Part shown: positions 33,581 through 45,337 of the stretch, piece by piece | Layout of the letters: each line of letters opens with the position of its first letter | How positions within the stretch are numbered: the stretch's first letter is position 1 | Assembly (NCBI RefSeq): GCF_030253575.1 | Contig: NC_080569.1 | Span: forward strand, 6,676,001-6,740,000 | From: Rhododendron vialii | Taxonomy: Eukaryota; Streptophyta; Magnoliopsida; Ericales; Ericaceae | Direction: 5' to 3' | Length of the DNA stretch: 64,000 nucleotides | Notes under the pieces: generated by a model | Seen by the model: only the letters and a program-made list of their open reading frames with translations | The model's database searches: none | Told to the model about the DNA's origin: nothing | Translations under genes and position numbers: made by a program

Positions 33581-35740
33581 ACACATTACCCCATTAGGGA
33601 CATGAGGTGAGGAGGACATATTTTATCCCGGTGGAGGGATATTATTTAGTGCCCCTGATTATGATGCATATCCGGCATTAGAATACAATCAAGTAACAAC
33701 TATAGATGCGGATGGACCAGATTGCCACATCCGGAGCCATATTCCATCAGTATATCCCTTTAACCCCTACCAAACAGGCCGTTAGAGTTGAACCTTGGTA
33801 TCGGAAGGGTTCCAATGTTACATAAAGGAAATAGGCCATAATTGAAGTTCAAGTAATCTTCCCAAACCAAGTTGCCATGCAATCCAGTTAGCCTTAAAAA
33901 TCGTACTACTTGAAAACGCAGTTTATGGAAATATGTGAGCCCTCTGTCTGGAGCAAAAGGGTGATTTGCTTTTCCCTTGATCTTCAACCAGAAATTAACT
34001 TTTTTTTCCGGAAAGGACAAATGGACCCAACCCTCTATTCTATAAATAGGGATATCAATTAATGCTCGTATGGAAAATAAAATTATGCTGTGTGATGAAA
34101 TTAGGCAATGTGATGTACCCTCAACTCGATACCTCACATCAAATAATTCTCATATTTTCAGCCCAGCCAAGGGAATGCACTCTGAATTGGCAAGACCACT
34201 TCGTAGTTCGTATGCAAGGACCGGCTCATATTCGAGCAAGAAAACATGGTAGGATCTCACCGCCAGAAAGTTAAAAAATAAAAGAAAAGAGAAACAAATT
34301 ATTTTCGATCATGATCATGGAATAAGTAGTGGCCCCAGTTATTAAAAAAAAGGAAAAGAAAATATAGGGTAGCATGAAACTAGCAATCGCAAGCTAGCTA
34401 GCTTTTACTTATCAATCAATACATTACGTGCCAGTTGATGAGTATCAATTACACTTTGTCTCTGGATCGAGTGATTGTTGTTGTATATACTGATTCAAGC
34501 TAATTTTCAACAACTACACTGGCACGAAGCTTTTCCCAGTCATATGTCATGATACATGAATAGAAACCATGCTTAGAAAGCGACCGGTCTGTTACGTTCA
34601 CCTCTTCCAAATTGGTTCTTGCGAAAAAAATAGAAAAAAGAAAAAGAAAGATTTCCCTTCATAGGCCATCGTAAGTTGTAGCAGTGCAATGCTGAGCAAT
34701 TAATAGCACCAATATTGGAGCAGGGGTGTATAATATGTGCATGCATCAACTTTTCTTAGTGCCTTTAGCTTTTATAATCAATGTTCACTTTAAACAAGAA
34801 TGCAACCTCATCAAAAGCTGCTTTACACTGCTAAGTGATCTTAGATTTATATTTGCTGTCTGCACTGAGTAACATGTGGTCCCTTCATTTTCCATGCCCA
34901 CTATAGTTATGCTTGTGATTTAGGGGTTGAAATTATTCAATTTGCTCATATTGAGCTGTTTCACTTATGGTTCATTCACTCTATTGCCTAACTTCTTAAC
35001 TAGCTTCCAACGGCAAAGGAAAAAAAAAACCACTTAAATTTCATAGGATGGTAAAGTATACAAAAAGATGGAGTAAATTTTTAATATCTTTATGCATCTC
35101 AAAAGAGGTTATCTATCTTCAGGAAGATTATAAGCCCTTTTTTTTTTATCGGCCAAGATAATAAGTTATGACCCCTTTATAGAACAATTTCGCAATTGAC
35201 ATATGGAGACGATTAGTGTTGTTTCCTGACTGCATAACATGTTTCGTGAGCTCATTCCGGGTCCATCAATATGATTCAAATCATTCATCTCGCAGGACTT
35301 GTCAAACTGATTGTTCATGAGGAAATGAGGTGGTCGAACATGTTTATTTACAGAATCATAACATGTCTGTCTTGAAAAAATGAATAGTTTATTCTCAAAA
35401 TCATACTCGCTCAGAATGACGCCTCCCTTCAGATTCTCAAAATGACTCTATTGAGTCTTTTTTTCCTGAAATTACCAACAATTTACCAATTTTCAAGGAC
35501 TCCCTTGCAGAGAACATCTAAGAGTTGGGCATAATGCTGAATTAGACCAAAACAAAGCACAAAAACAGTTCCTACTTACTGAGGTTTGTTTCTACCGCAC
35601 AACGTAGGAGTACTACTTTTGGATAAATTCCTCAACCCAAAATTATTAACATACTAAGCAACTGTCATAAACTGAATATTTCTAGAGACATTTATAGGAC
35701 TATATATGATACGAAAAAATAGAGAAGAGAATGGGGTACT

Positions 35741-36778
35741 TTACAACCGGAGGTGGGCCATATCAAACCAGATTTGCTGAAAGGCCTTAACAATGAGATC
35801 ATGGTACTCATCTGAATTCAAGGAGAGGTAACATGCCAGAAGCTCTTCCAAATCCTTTGAAGCCCGGATATTGTTCTCCACAATCATCTCCACCATTGAT
35901 TCCCTGAAGTCCCTCTGCGGATCGAACGACGACTTCACCACTGCCAGGCTCGCCGAGAAGCTCCTCCTCTTCCCGTACGACCTGCTTCTTCGCCCGCAGG
36001 ATTGGACCAATTTTCTGCTTCCTATTCTCGGAGAATTGGCTCTGAGCTTCACTCCATTCGAATACGAGACCGATTTTCGGGTCCGGGGACTAGTTCTGGT
36101 CTCCTTCTGGGCTTTGATGGAATCCTCTTTGATAATCTTTATAGGGTCCTTGTCGAATCCGGGAGAGGCGGAGGCGACCTTTGGCTTTGTCAAGATTGGA
36201 GGAAGTTGTTGAAGCTCGGGAATTTGATCGAACACGTCTATCTTCTTGCTCTCAATTGTCTTGGAATAGGATTCCTCATTGATGTCAATGATGATATCAG
36301 TAGTTGAAGAAGTGATTCTGCAATTGCAAGAACTTGACCAGGAGGGTAGTGATCCATTGGATGAATGTGAATCGTGACTCTTTTTGGGTCCAAATTCAGG
36401 AGAACTTTCTTCAGATGAAGAGGAAAAGTGGGCCGGGAAAGAGGAGGTGGGAAGCCTTGGAGATGGCTTGTAGATGGTTTTTCTCTTGTGTTTTTTCTTG
36501 GAGGATGATTTTCTTGGAAAATCAGGGAATTGGGTATCAGGGTATTTTGGGTTTTTGGGTGAGTTGTAGAAATTATCAGCTGATCTAGCGGGTTCTGGGA
36601 TATGGTAGTAGTAGGAAGAGGGTCTTGGGTGAGAAGAATGTGGGATATGTGATGTTGGAAGCTTTTTCCTGATGGGGTGATGAGAGGCTTTGGGGTTTCT
36701 GGTCTTGCTCATGTCTCTGAGCTTGTAAAACCAAGCATTGGGCATCATATCTGATAGTCTGAACTTGTAATTTCCCAT
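35741..36778 (-). CDS. OFP: OVATE family protein (OFP1-5 clade transcriptional repressor), 345 aa, intronless
   Basis: The protein starts MGNYKFRLSDMMPNAWFYKL, the conserved N-terminal motif of the OFP1-5 clade, thought to bind DNA or partners. A long Ser/Pro/Lys-rich middle region follows (about 30-280), with a RRSFSASLAVVKSSFDPQRD segment. The C-terminal OVATE domain (about 285-342) has DFRESMVEMI, LEELLACYLSLNSDEYHDLIV and AFQQIWFDM. Family members act as transcriptional repressors and bind TALE homeodomain proteins (KNOX/BELL); they affect organ shape and secondary wall formation. Length is typical. The gene is intronless, as most OFPs are. A TATA-like GTATATATACC (minus strand) lies about 130 bases upstream, and the leader holds a GA tract. 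The family assignment is firm; the exact ortholog (OFP1, 2, 3 or 5) is not resolved. Confidence 0.95.
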   Translation of the reverse strand: MGNYKFRLSDMMPNAWFYKLRDMSKTRNPKASHHPIRKKLPTSHIPHSSHPRPSSYYYHIPEPARSADNFYNSPKNPKYPDTQFPDFPRKSSSKKKHKRKTIYKPSPRLPTSSFPAHFSSSSEESSPEFGPKKSHDSHSSNGSLPSWSSSCNCRITSSTTDIIIDINEESYSKTIESKKIDVFDQIPELQQLPPILTKPKVASASPGFDKDPIKIIKEDSIKAQKETRTSPRTRKSVSYSNGVKLRANSPRIGSRKLVQSCGRRSRSYGKRRSFSASLAVVKSSFDPQRDFRESMVEMIVENNIRASKDLEELLACYLSLNSDEYHDLIVKAFQQIWFDMAHLRL

Positions 36779-36793
36779 CCAAGAAACTTTGTT

Positions 36794-36912
36794 CCTCTCT
36801 CTCTCTCTCTCTCTCTGAGATTGGTTTGTGTTTCACTCCGTATGATATCTCACAATTGAAGATTACTGGACCTGAAGAGGTATAAAGTAGAACTATGGCG
36901 TAGGTATATATA
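36794..36912 (-). promoter_or_regulatory. TATA box and GA-rich leader of the OVATE gene
   Basis: On the minus strand, GTATATATACC at about 36903-36913 is a TATA candidate. The leader between it and the ATG (36778) contains a GA run at about 36797-36818 (CTCTCT on the plus strand). A transcription start near 36875 is inferred from TATA spacing only. Confidence 0.5.
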
Positions 36913-38179
36913 CAAGCATATGGGCAAGTTGAGGTTGTTGATCAACAGCATTCTCTTATTATTGCCAACCAGCACCAACTATCGGTGTTTTTTTATTATT
37001 ATTATAACAGGAGTGGATTTCCGGATCACATTTTGACGATCCGAGTCGTTTATTAATTATGGATGATCCGATCGGTTAATCGGTGATTTATGGGAAAAGT
37101 TTGTTTCTTTCAGAAACTTGAGTATCTCACACATTCGTACCTCCCTCAAATTTTTGGTCTTCCTGCTTTTCCGACCAATGATTCGCTGCCACGTCATGAA
37201 TTCAAGACAAACTGGTACCTCAATCGTTAGTTATTTCACTAAGCAATCTAGGGATTATTGAATGATAGCTTTACTAAAAACTAAGGCCCATCTGTCTGGG
37301 AAGTGCTGTTTTCCAAGGGTCCAAATATCATTTTGCAAATGGCCAAAGTTGGTCGCACCTCAAGCACAAGACTTTCTAAAAGAGGAAAGCCTGTTTACTA
37401 GCAGCAACATCTCCAGACTCCAAACGACCTTGGAACTATGTTTGGATCATAAAGATAATAAACTGTGACTAAAGTTTTCAAATAGTTTTAATTCCAGAAT
37501 TCAAGTTCCAAACGAAGTCTGAAGACAATAACGTGGCATTACAGTACAATTTCGATAGTTGCACAACCATTTTAAAAAGCCCTCCGTTTGAATCGTCGTG
37601 TGTATCAGATGTCCAAACAATGCGTCGAAAGATACTTTTCATAGCATGCAATGTCAATTCTGTAAGGATTTGTATCGAAACATCTGTTCGGAGAGACTCG
37701 AGGGGTAATCTGCAATACCCTTTCCGTTGATTTGGTCCTCATCAAACTGCAGTGAGTGTTCAAGATTAAACGAAACCAGATACTGTAACAGAGAAAGATT
37801 GATTTGGCCCTACTCAAATCGGTCAAGGTTGAATAGGGTATAAAGCCATATTACAAGGTATTGAAAAGCCTGGGAATCGACTCAACGACTGGGCTGTCCA
37901 AGAAAGAACCTCAGCCCTGCCCACAATGGGAAATGCTAGGCTGGTGGACTGTTTTAGAGGGCTGTGCTGTAGCCTGTAACAGATTAGATGGTTACCGAAA
38001 CTAGAAAACAAACATTTCGGCAATATAATATCAAGGAAAAGGTAGGAATTTGGGTGAGGCTACAGATGCTCTCTCAGACTTGGCTAACATTACTGCACTA
38101 CGAACGTTATTGCAGTAAGTAATGTGGTGGCCAAGTTGTACTGTTGTAGGCTCTATTGGTACGAAATGATTGCCATTGT

Positions 38180-38402
38180 AATTTTTGGGTGTCAGGTGGG
38201 TACCACATGACCGTGCGCGAACAGCCCATCCAAGCCGTTTAAAAGTGTGTTGGACGGCTCAGATTGAAACTCTCTTTCTCCTCTCGCCCCACCTCTCCCT
38301 CTCCTATTTCTCTCTCCAAATCCAAGCCGTCCAAAACCGAAATGGACAGCTCGGATGCGCCGAGCAGGCACTACATGGTACTTACCCGGCACCCAAAAAT
38401 TT
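38180..38402. mobile_element. MITE family A, copy 1 (ends AATTTTTGGGTG)
   Basis: The ends AATTTTTGGGTGTC and GGCACCCAAAAATT are inverted. The interior contains AAAGTGTGTTGGACGGCTC and a CT-rich block followed by CCAAGCCGTCC. A second copy lies at 56018-56267. About 223 bp, non-coding; target duplication not clear. Confidence 0.75.
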
Positions 38403-38465
38403 CTTGTACGAAACAAACAACTCATCAATGCCAGAACCAAGCCAGAGTGTCTAATGAACTGGGAG

Positions 38466-38667
38466 ATGCTGCCAAGCACGGGGTGCTTGGCAGCAGTGCC
38501 GAGCGGCCAATTTGGCCGTTCATCTCAGCGATCGACGGCTCGGATCTTGACCGAGTAATAGACGATTCAGATTTGTACGCTCTTATATTCAATCCAAGCC
38601 GTCCGTACCAAAATGAACAGCTAAATGCCGCTCGGCACTCAATTGGCACCGAGGTGCTTGGCAGCAT
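38466..38667. mobile_element. MITE family B with ATGCTGCCAAGCAC ends
   Basis: Starts ATGCTGCCAAGCAC and ends GTGCTTGGCAGCAT. A second GTGCTTGGCAGC sits just inside the left end, giving a short hairpin. The core CCGTTCATCTCAGCGATCGA is shared with 32820-32945 and, as a fragment, with about 59530-59600. Confidence 0.65.
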
Positions 38668-38797
38668 AATGAACACCCTCGATTTATATCGTTGTATTAG
38701 ATAGACAAGTTTGAGACTCTGTCCGCTTGGGACACTCAACGCACCAGGTATCAGCACCTAGCTCTCGTGACCTGCACAACAAATTATCATGCTATCC

Positions 38798-39057
38798 TTA
38801 GAGCATCAGCAATGTAATAGAGTAATCAAAAGTGAATAATCAAAACCTGTCACGTAAGCTTTTGATTATTCATTTAGAGGGTTTCTAAAGTTAGCAATGT
38901 GAAGTCACACATTGTTACTTTTGATTATTCAAATGCCCAAATTTAATTATTGGTTAGGATGTTGCTAACTTTGATTATTACAATGTGAGCATTTTTTTAA
39001 GCACACATTGCTAACTTTAGCAATCTTTTAATTTTGATTATTACATTATGGATGCTC
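38798..39057. mobile_element. PIF/Harbinger-type MITE, first of an adjacent pair
   Basis: GAGCATCAGCAATGTAAT at 38801 and ATTACATTATGGATGCTC ending 39057 are inverted. TTA (38798-38800) precedes it. The right-hand flank is a single T followed at once by the next element, so its own right duplication is missing. Confidence 0.7.
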
Positions 39058-39058
39058 T

Positions 39059-39809
39059 GAGCATCTCCAATGGGAGCCAAAGCCGGCAAAAAACTAAGCT
39101 CCAATGGGAAGCCATTTCGGGAGCCAAAAAATGGCCTCGGCCATTTGTGCCACATCGGATTTTTCATCAATTTCAACTACCAAAACCAACAACAACTATG
39201 TTTAGGGAAATTACAAAGAAATAATTATTCAAAGAATGAAAAACACAAAATTTTCACCCCAAATCAAAATTCCTTAAAGAAAATTTATTGATGGACACAA
39301 TCTTAGAACTCGGAGAACTACTACTATTAGAAGTACAGGGCGACACTCTACTTTATTATAGTTCTTCTTGGTGCAACCACAAGTACTGTTTAATAAGGTT
39401 ATTGCGGAGTGTATGATGAGCTTAATAAAATTATTGGTTGACACAATCTAAGAACTCTGAGAACTACTACTATTAGTACTACAAGGTGAAACTCTACTTT
39501 ATTATAGTACTCCTTGTTGTAACCACAAGTGTTTAATAAGGTCATTGCGAAGTGTATGATTAGCTATAGAAGATTGAATCATTTGGTGATGAGCAAGAAA
39601 CTCAAAAAACTATACAGTATAAATTTTTTTTTAAAAAGTCAGCAATGCAAAAGTTAATTAAGAAAAGTGTTGTTGGAAGGTAGATACGCAAATTTCAGCT
39701 TTGTTACCATTGCAGCAGTTTGGTCAAATTATAGCGAAAAAGCACTGTAACAAGCCAAAATTTGGCTTTGGCCACAAGATAATAGCTTAAACCATTGGAG
39801 ATGCTCTTA
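39059..39809. mobile_element. PIF/Harbinger-type element, second of an adjacent pair
   Basis: GAGCATCTCCAATGG at 39059 and CCATTGGAGATGCTC ending 39806 are inverted; TTA follows (39807-39809). It contains two tandem copies of a unit of about 135-145 bp (roughly 39285-39431 and 39432-39567), with shared GAACTACTACTATTAG and ACTCTACTTTATTATAG. No transposase ORF. Confidence 0.7.
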
Positions 39810-40164
39810 GCTAAGCCGACAACCAAACAATTTTGAAGCAATAGAAAGACTATATTATGCATAGATTTTCAAATAAACAAAATCAATGGCAATTGGTACT
39901 GATAGGAGTTTAAAAAACTCTCCCACGGAAGAACATAACTCTTCCAGAAGAGTTTGTATTAAATCGGAACCATTGATTGTTGAAATAGACGGCTGAGATG
40001 TTTACTACAACTCTATAGCGACTTTGCTCACTAGAGGGTTCTCAAATCCGGAAAAAAAAAAACCCCCTAAAAATGGCCTCATCAAAATATCTCTCTTCGT
40101 TATCAATCTACTATGGCCACGTCATTCTAAGGAAAAACTATCCCAAAGAATGGAATCGAAAAGT

Positions 40165-40560
40165 GATGCCAACCAAGGACTGGAATTCTAGTTTCGCATG
40201 TAAAAGAGATGAAACTTGAACCATGATCTAGTACATTACTACAATTTGTCTGTTGGTATGTATAGGTGTTGGGAGTTCATCGATGATCACATTCACAGCA
40301 TGTGAGTGGAAAGTTGAAGCTTCCCATAAGGGGGGGAGTGTCGTCCATTCCCTACTTTGAAGAAACCCACCCTGGATTTGACATTTCCACGAAAGAAGAA
40401 CAGACAAGAGAGATCGATCTATTGAGTTTGATTGGATGGGGTGGGGTGGGGTGGCACATGAGATGAGAGTCAGAGTACTCTTTACATTAATTGTTACTCC
40501 AGATTCCAGAATGAATGAAGAGCACGCCCGTGAATGGTGATTTAAGTTTGTTTATAGAAC
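40165..40560. repeat. Segmental duplication, copy 1
   Basis: GACTGGAATTCTAGTTT, GAGATGAAACTTGAACCATG, AATTTGTCTGTTGGTATG, TCGATGATCACATTCACAG and the GGGGTGGGGTGG run followed by GAATGAATGAAGAGCAC occur in the same order at 41865-42380. The second copy has extra bases and a longer (GGGGT)n run. Confidence 0.8.
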
Positions 40561-40720
40561 CAGATCAAAATAATGCTGTTCACGCAATTAGGGTGTGTTT
40601 CACTAGCTAAAATAATTACTTATTTTTTAAAATAAATGTGATGTAAATGACAAGTCTTGTAAAACGAAAAATAAATATAAGAGCCTTAGCAGAACGGGAT
40701 CTTATAATTCTGTTTTGTTG

Positions 40721-41145
40721 GTAATTTGGGTAGATTGATGTTTTCCAAATCCTAATGAAACAATACCGCATTGACATACAAGTAATACGGTATAAATTGT
40801 TGTGTAGCTCGCTCAGAGTAAGTCTACATGTTGGTGTCAAAATGACATTTTTTTTTTATCGGCAACAAATTTATTGAAGAAAACTTGACATATACATCAA
40901 GTTGGAGGAGAGGGGAGGAAAATCCAACCAAAGGTTGGATGAAAATAAAAAAAAAATACCTGATGGGACAAAGCTCAAAAAACACCCCGAGTCAAGCCCA
41001 AAAAACCCAAAAAAAAACTCGTACACAACATGAGACAAGTCCAACCCAGAAGCCCCAAAACCTAATCCTAGAACCCATCAAACCCCCTGCCACCACACTT
41101 GTCAAAATCACTTTGTTAAAACGATTTCTTGACTTGTTACAATGA
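40721..41145. repeat. Repeat block paralogous to 44270-44430, interrupted by an insertion
   Basis: GTAGATTGATGTTTTCCAAATCCTAATG, AACAATACCGCATTGACAT and ACATGTTGGTGTCAAAATGAC match 44281-44388. The match resumes at CTTTGTTAAAACGATTTCTTGACTTGTTACA after a 254 bp insertion. The uninterrupted copy at 44270-44430 therefore shows the pre-insertion state. Confidence 0.8.
40836..41111 (-). mobile_element. LINE/SINE-like retroposon insertion with target duplication
   Basis: The inserted 254 bp (40847-41100) begins with a T run (poly-A tail on the minus strand) and is flanked by GTCAAAATGAC (40836-40846) and GTCAAAATCAC (41101-41111), a 10-of-11 target duplication. The T-tract, TSD length and paralogous empty site at 44378-44388 support retroposition. 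It is probably a 5'-truncated LINE; no ORF identifies it. Confidence 0.75.
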
Positions 41146-41864
41146 TAAAAAAAATAAAAAAAAATTGGTCTAGAGCCCATTATAGCAAATTTGTAACCCC
41201 ATTAGTCCACTTCTTAAGTTCCTAACCCCTATAGTCCACTAATAATGTTTCATAAAGCCTTAGATCCATTTTACTTAAAAAAAGAAATTTGTACAAGAAA
41301 AAAATGCCTCTTAGGGTATCAATCTCTCTCACTCTCTCATCGCCGATCCTTCCTCCCGCCGCCGATCGTCCCCCCTTCCACCGCCGATCATCTCTCCCGC
41401 CGTCGTTGATCCCTCGCAGGTTAGCATAGCCACGCCTTGTGCGACAATGCCGACACCGTCCAAGATGATGCCAACGATGCCGACGCTTTGCGACGAGGCA
41501 GTTGACGTCACCCATTGCCATGGCCATGGTGCTCCGCACCGTCTCTGCCCTCATCTCCTCCTTGATCTTGTTTTTGTTGATTTGATCTCGATCTCAACTG
41601 CTTCGTTGATTTGATCTCATGAAATCATACTCCGTTGTCTATCACTTATTGAATCGGTCCGCGCAGCGGCCTCACTGACTTGCTTCTGATAACCTGCAGA
41701 TCGAGACAACAGATTTGGACATATAACCATATATGTTAAGAATTATTATTTTTTATTTTTTTGTTAGTAATTATTGAATAGTACATTGTTTGTGTTAGAA
41801 CAAGGATAAATAAAGAGAGCACTTTTTTGTGGACATGAGTTTGTGTACGTGGAGCAGATTTTGC

Positions 41865-42380
41865 CTAAGGACTGGAATTCTAGTTTTGCAAGTGAAAGAG
41901 ATGAAACTTGAACCATGATCGATCTATCTATAATTTGTCTGTTGGTATGTATAGGTGTTGGGACTTGGGAGTACATCGATGATCACATTCACAGGAATCA
42001 CAGAGCATGTGATGTGAGTGGAAAGTTGAAGCTAGCTTTTCCATAAAGCGGGGGGAGAGTCATCAATTTCCCTATATATGCATTATGCGGTGACCTACTT
42101 TGAAGAAAGAAACCCACACTCCCTCCCTCCCTCCCTCCCCTGGATTTGACATTTCCACGAAAGAATCTACTGATGAGATCGAGCGTCTAACTATCTGCCG
42201 AGTAAAAGAGGAACAGACAAGAGAGATCTATTGAGTTTGATTGAATGGGGTACGTGGGGTGGGGTGGGGTGGGGTGGGGTGGGGTGGCACGATGATATGA
42301 GAGTCAGTAGTACTCTCTCACTGCTTGTTACTCCAGACCAGACCAGAATGAATGAAGAGCACACACGTGAATGGTGAACA
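41865..42380. repeat. Segmental duplication, copy 2
   Basis: Paralog of 40165-40560, including the CCCTCCCTCCCTCCC run at about 42120 and (GGGGT)n at about 42258-42286. Both are expanded here compared with copy 1. Confidence 0.8.
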
Positions 42381-43939
42381 AGTTTGATAATTTATCAATA
42401 AGAAATGTTAGGTGTAAAGAAAATATCCTTAAAGTGTATATGAACAGTTAAGATGCACTGCACAGTGAATCTGAGTAGTTTATGTACACTTTAAGGGTAT
42501 TTTCTTTGTCAATTTTCTATGTTCCTAACACTCCTTTTTATCAATTTTGCTAGTATCAGTAGCGACCTCCTACCGATTCCCATACTGATTCTGCCATATT
42601 GTGTTTCTTGATTGGAGAAATACATTTTTAGAAGTTTATTCAGTACTTTTTTTAGGCTTCCACTCAAAATTTATTGAATCTTTTTTTGTTATTTTTTATT
42701 GCATGTTTGCGTTATGCAGTGCCAGTCATTTTGGAAGATGCCGAGATGGGAACAACGCTGATCGATCTGATTTATTGAAACGGAGCTACTGTAAGAATCA
42801 TCACTCGAGCTAGTGCACAAATGAACTTCTGGAATGGAATTAATATTAGATTTTTGTTGTTGTTGTAGTTTTCCTATTCTCGGTGAAAAGCTAGACTAGT
42901 TTACAGTGCAAATTCCATAACAAAATTGCTGGTTTTTTGTTTTGGTTGGGGGAACAATATTGTAATGGTCTTTCAAGGTTCAATATTTGAGGTTGCTTCT
43001 ATTTTCTTTGAGTGATATACAGTTTCATTTCTAGCTAGCTAGTAAATATAATTGTTTGAAGGGTATTAGTAATTGGTTTGCAAATGCATGAGTTTTGGGT
43101 AGAATAAAAGTGAGAAAATGGTGTTAAATAAACGATCTTAGCTATCCAAAAAATTAGATATATTGTACAATGTATTACTCCACTCACCGACCTCGTCCAG
43201 ACATTACATTTCCAATTAGCTTCGTTGGTCAGTTAATGAAAACCCCTCGACTTTAAAAACTATCATGATTTTACGAAAAGCTTGATCTTTTTGTATTTAT
43301 GACTGAGATTATAACTTCAAAAATAATCACAGTTGCCTTAATCTTAAAAACCATCACGAAATGAAGCAGTGGTCTTTACATCATTAAATTTTAGTTTAAA
43401 GCAAAAATCTCCATTTCTTTGCAGTGACAAGAATTGAGATACAGAATTTGAAAGTAAAAGTAACAATGACCATAACATGAAAAAAGATAAAGTAACACAA
43501 GGAATTCCCTATGCTCTTTGAAACTTGAATTGCCATAATCTACGATTTTCAAAACTACATAACGAAGCTACAACTTGAGCACAAAACATATGCGGTGAAT
43601 TGGTGGCGGACGATGTACATGACCAACAAATTTGTGCCAGACCCGTGATTGGAGAAATTCATGATAAACCAAATAATTAACTATTAACAATCGGTACATA
43701 TACATGAAATTAATGCACCTATTTATCAACAAAAATTAAATCAACAACCTTGTGTTCCATCAATGGTTGAGAAGAGTACGCTTACCGCAGTCCCTACCTC
43801 TCAAAACCCAACCCACCCCTTTTTTAGAAGTTCAAAGAAGAGCAACACTAGTAGTTGCCTTGTGGAAAGAGTAAGGTCAAAATACGTACATAATAAACAT
43901 CCTAATCCAACTATCTCAACCCATAATCAAACGTCAAAG

Positions 43940-44170
43940 TCAATTATTCCCCTTAAACAACCTGTTCTGGCCGCCGTGGGTGGAAGCGTTCCCACGGTGG
44001 AAGTCGGCAAACTCGTGGAGGTCGATGGCGCCGTCCTTGTCGATCACCGTCACAGCGTCGGTTAGATCCGCCGAGGACGTGCCGGCGTCGAAGCCGAGGT
44101 CTCTGAAGACGGAGATCTTGCAGTTGCCGTTGGTGTTGAATTTGTTGAATACCTTCTGCACTTCATCCAT
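43940..44170 (-). pseudogene. Truncated EF-hand (calmodulin-like, CML) gene remnant
   Basis: A 76-codon ORF starts MDEVQKVFNKFNTNGNCKIS, the first EF-hand of CML27/polcalcin-like proteins, with calcium-binding positions changed (Asp to Asn; NGNCK in place of NGDGK). A second loop reads DKDGAIDLHEF, nearly intact, after a shortened linker. It stops soon after ADFHRG, so the rest of a four-EF-hand protein is absent. GC content is above its surroundings, as in a coding remnant. A short functional two-EF-hand protein is possible, but the degenerate first loop argues for a pseudogene. Confidence 0.6.
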
Positions 44171-44269
44171 GTCGCCCAGAGAGGTAAGTGAACGTTGATT
44201 AAACCCAACCCTAATTGCAACCGCTTCCCTCTACCAACCGACCAATAAAACCACTGTCGAACCCTACCT

Positions 44270-44430
44270 AGACGGTGTTAATTGAGTAGATTGATGTTTT
44301 TCAAATCCTAATGCAACAATACCGCATTGACATGTAAATAATACGGGATAAATTGTACAGTAAGTTTACATGTTGGTGTCAAAATGACTTTGTTAAAACC
44401 ATTTCTTGACTTGTTACAGAGATTAAAAAA
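44270..44430. repeat. Uninterrupted paralog of the 40721-41145 block
   Basis: Matches the 40721 block and carries GTCAAAATGAC at 44378-44388 with no insertion, running straight into CTTTGTTAAAACC. It lies upstream (5' side) of the CML remnant, and the 40721 block sits in the equivalent position relative to duplication copy 1, where no CML sequence remains. Confidence 0.75.
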
Positions 44431-44682
44431 AAAATTACATTGTTGCATTTGCTTGGTACCATTTTGGCACAATCTCAAATCAAGACCATTTGCTTAAAAA
44501 CCATCTAATTATTTAATGCAAATCAAACAGCTTGGATGATATTGGAGAAATTTGGCTCCAAATATACAATTTTCATTTTCTGGTATGAACAAATGACAAT
44601 GAGTGTACTTAGTTTTTGTTAATACAAATTGTCAAATTATGACTTCGACACTCTAAATGGCAATAGGACATGGACTTGCATC

Positions 44683-45080
44683 TTAGAGCAAGTCCAATGG
44701 TGTAGAAATGGCTCAAGCCATTCCCATTTTTTGGTCAAATCTGCCAAAAACTATAACCCAATCGTTGGCCATTTGTGCAACCATTTACGGCCGTGGCCAT
44801 TTGCCCAGCCATTTTCACTCACAATGGCACCAAAATGGCTTAGGCCATTTCTACCACATCACCAAAGCCACCACCAAATCCTTCTTTTTTCTCAATTGGA
44901 CCCACATAATTAATTGAAAATAGGGTACGAATAAAATTATTGAAAAGAATGGCCAGAAAAATAGCCCTGCACTATTGCACCAACATTGGCACATTGCCAT
45001 CTTTCGGCCAAATGACACTATTCATGATCATTTTTTGGGAATGGCAAAAGGCCATTTTGCCAAAACCATTGGACTTGCTC
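44683..45080. mobile_element. PIF/Harbinger-like MITE (GAGCAAGTCCAATGG ends)
   Basis: GAGCAAGTCCAATGGT at 44686 and ACCATTGGACTTGCTC ending 45080 are perfect 16 bp inverted repeats. TTA precedes the left end, but TCT follows the right end, so the expected 3 bp duplication is not intact. It holds many copies of the AATGGC/GCCATT motif. Confidence 0.75.
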
Positions 45081-45174
45081 TCTTTTACCCCGAGCGTCCC
45101 ATATCCATGTCCTGGACCAGGACAGGGATTTCTTCCCGGACCAAGAAATCCCGGACCAAGCCTGGTCAGGCCTT

Positions 45175-45337
45175 AACCTTTGTTTCTGTTCTTCACCTCT
45201 GTTTTGCAGTAGTTTGTTTTGTTGAGTTGTTTGTACCGTTTATATTGTTGGGTAGTTTTGCATGATTGTATGCCTACTTTTCTACTGAGTATTCGCTATC
45301 AATGAAGTTTCCCATTTCTTAAAAAAAAAAAAAAAAA
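45175..45337 (+). mobile_element. Retroposon-like 3' tail with poly-A
   Basis: A T-rich segment (TTTGTTTTGTTGAGTTG, TCGCTATCAATGAAGTTTCCC) ends in about 17 A residues (45320-45336), like the 3' end of a plant LINE. The 5' boundary and target duplication were not found. Confidence 0.4.

Larger units (their letters stand above)
27366..35740. other. Intergenic region between WNK and OVATE genes
   Basis: No convincing gene was found in 8.4 kb. The first few hundred bases are probably WNK 3' UTR. Listed separately are a MITE at 28810-29043, a Stowaway at 29393-29663, a small hAT-like element at 31232-31401, a member of the AACGG(C/T)TC repeat family at 32820-32945, and a tandem duplication at 33433-33580. 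Another copy of that repeat family spans about 28470-28600. The (AC)n run at 31962-31978 and (GA)n at 30138-30168 are simple repeats. Short ORFs here match no family I recognise. Confidence 0.55.

Noticed and set aside
36002..36588. Frames on the plus strand over the OVATE gene
   Set aside because: They are complements of the OFP coding strand, which has a clear domain and start.
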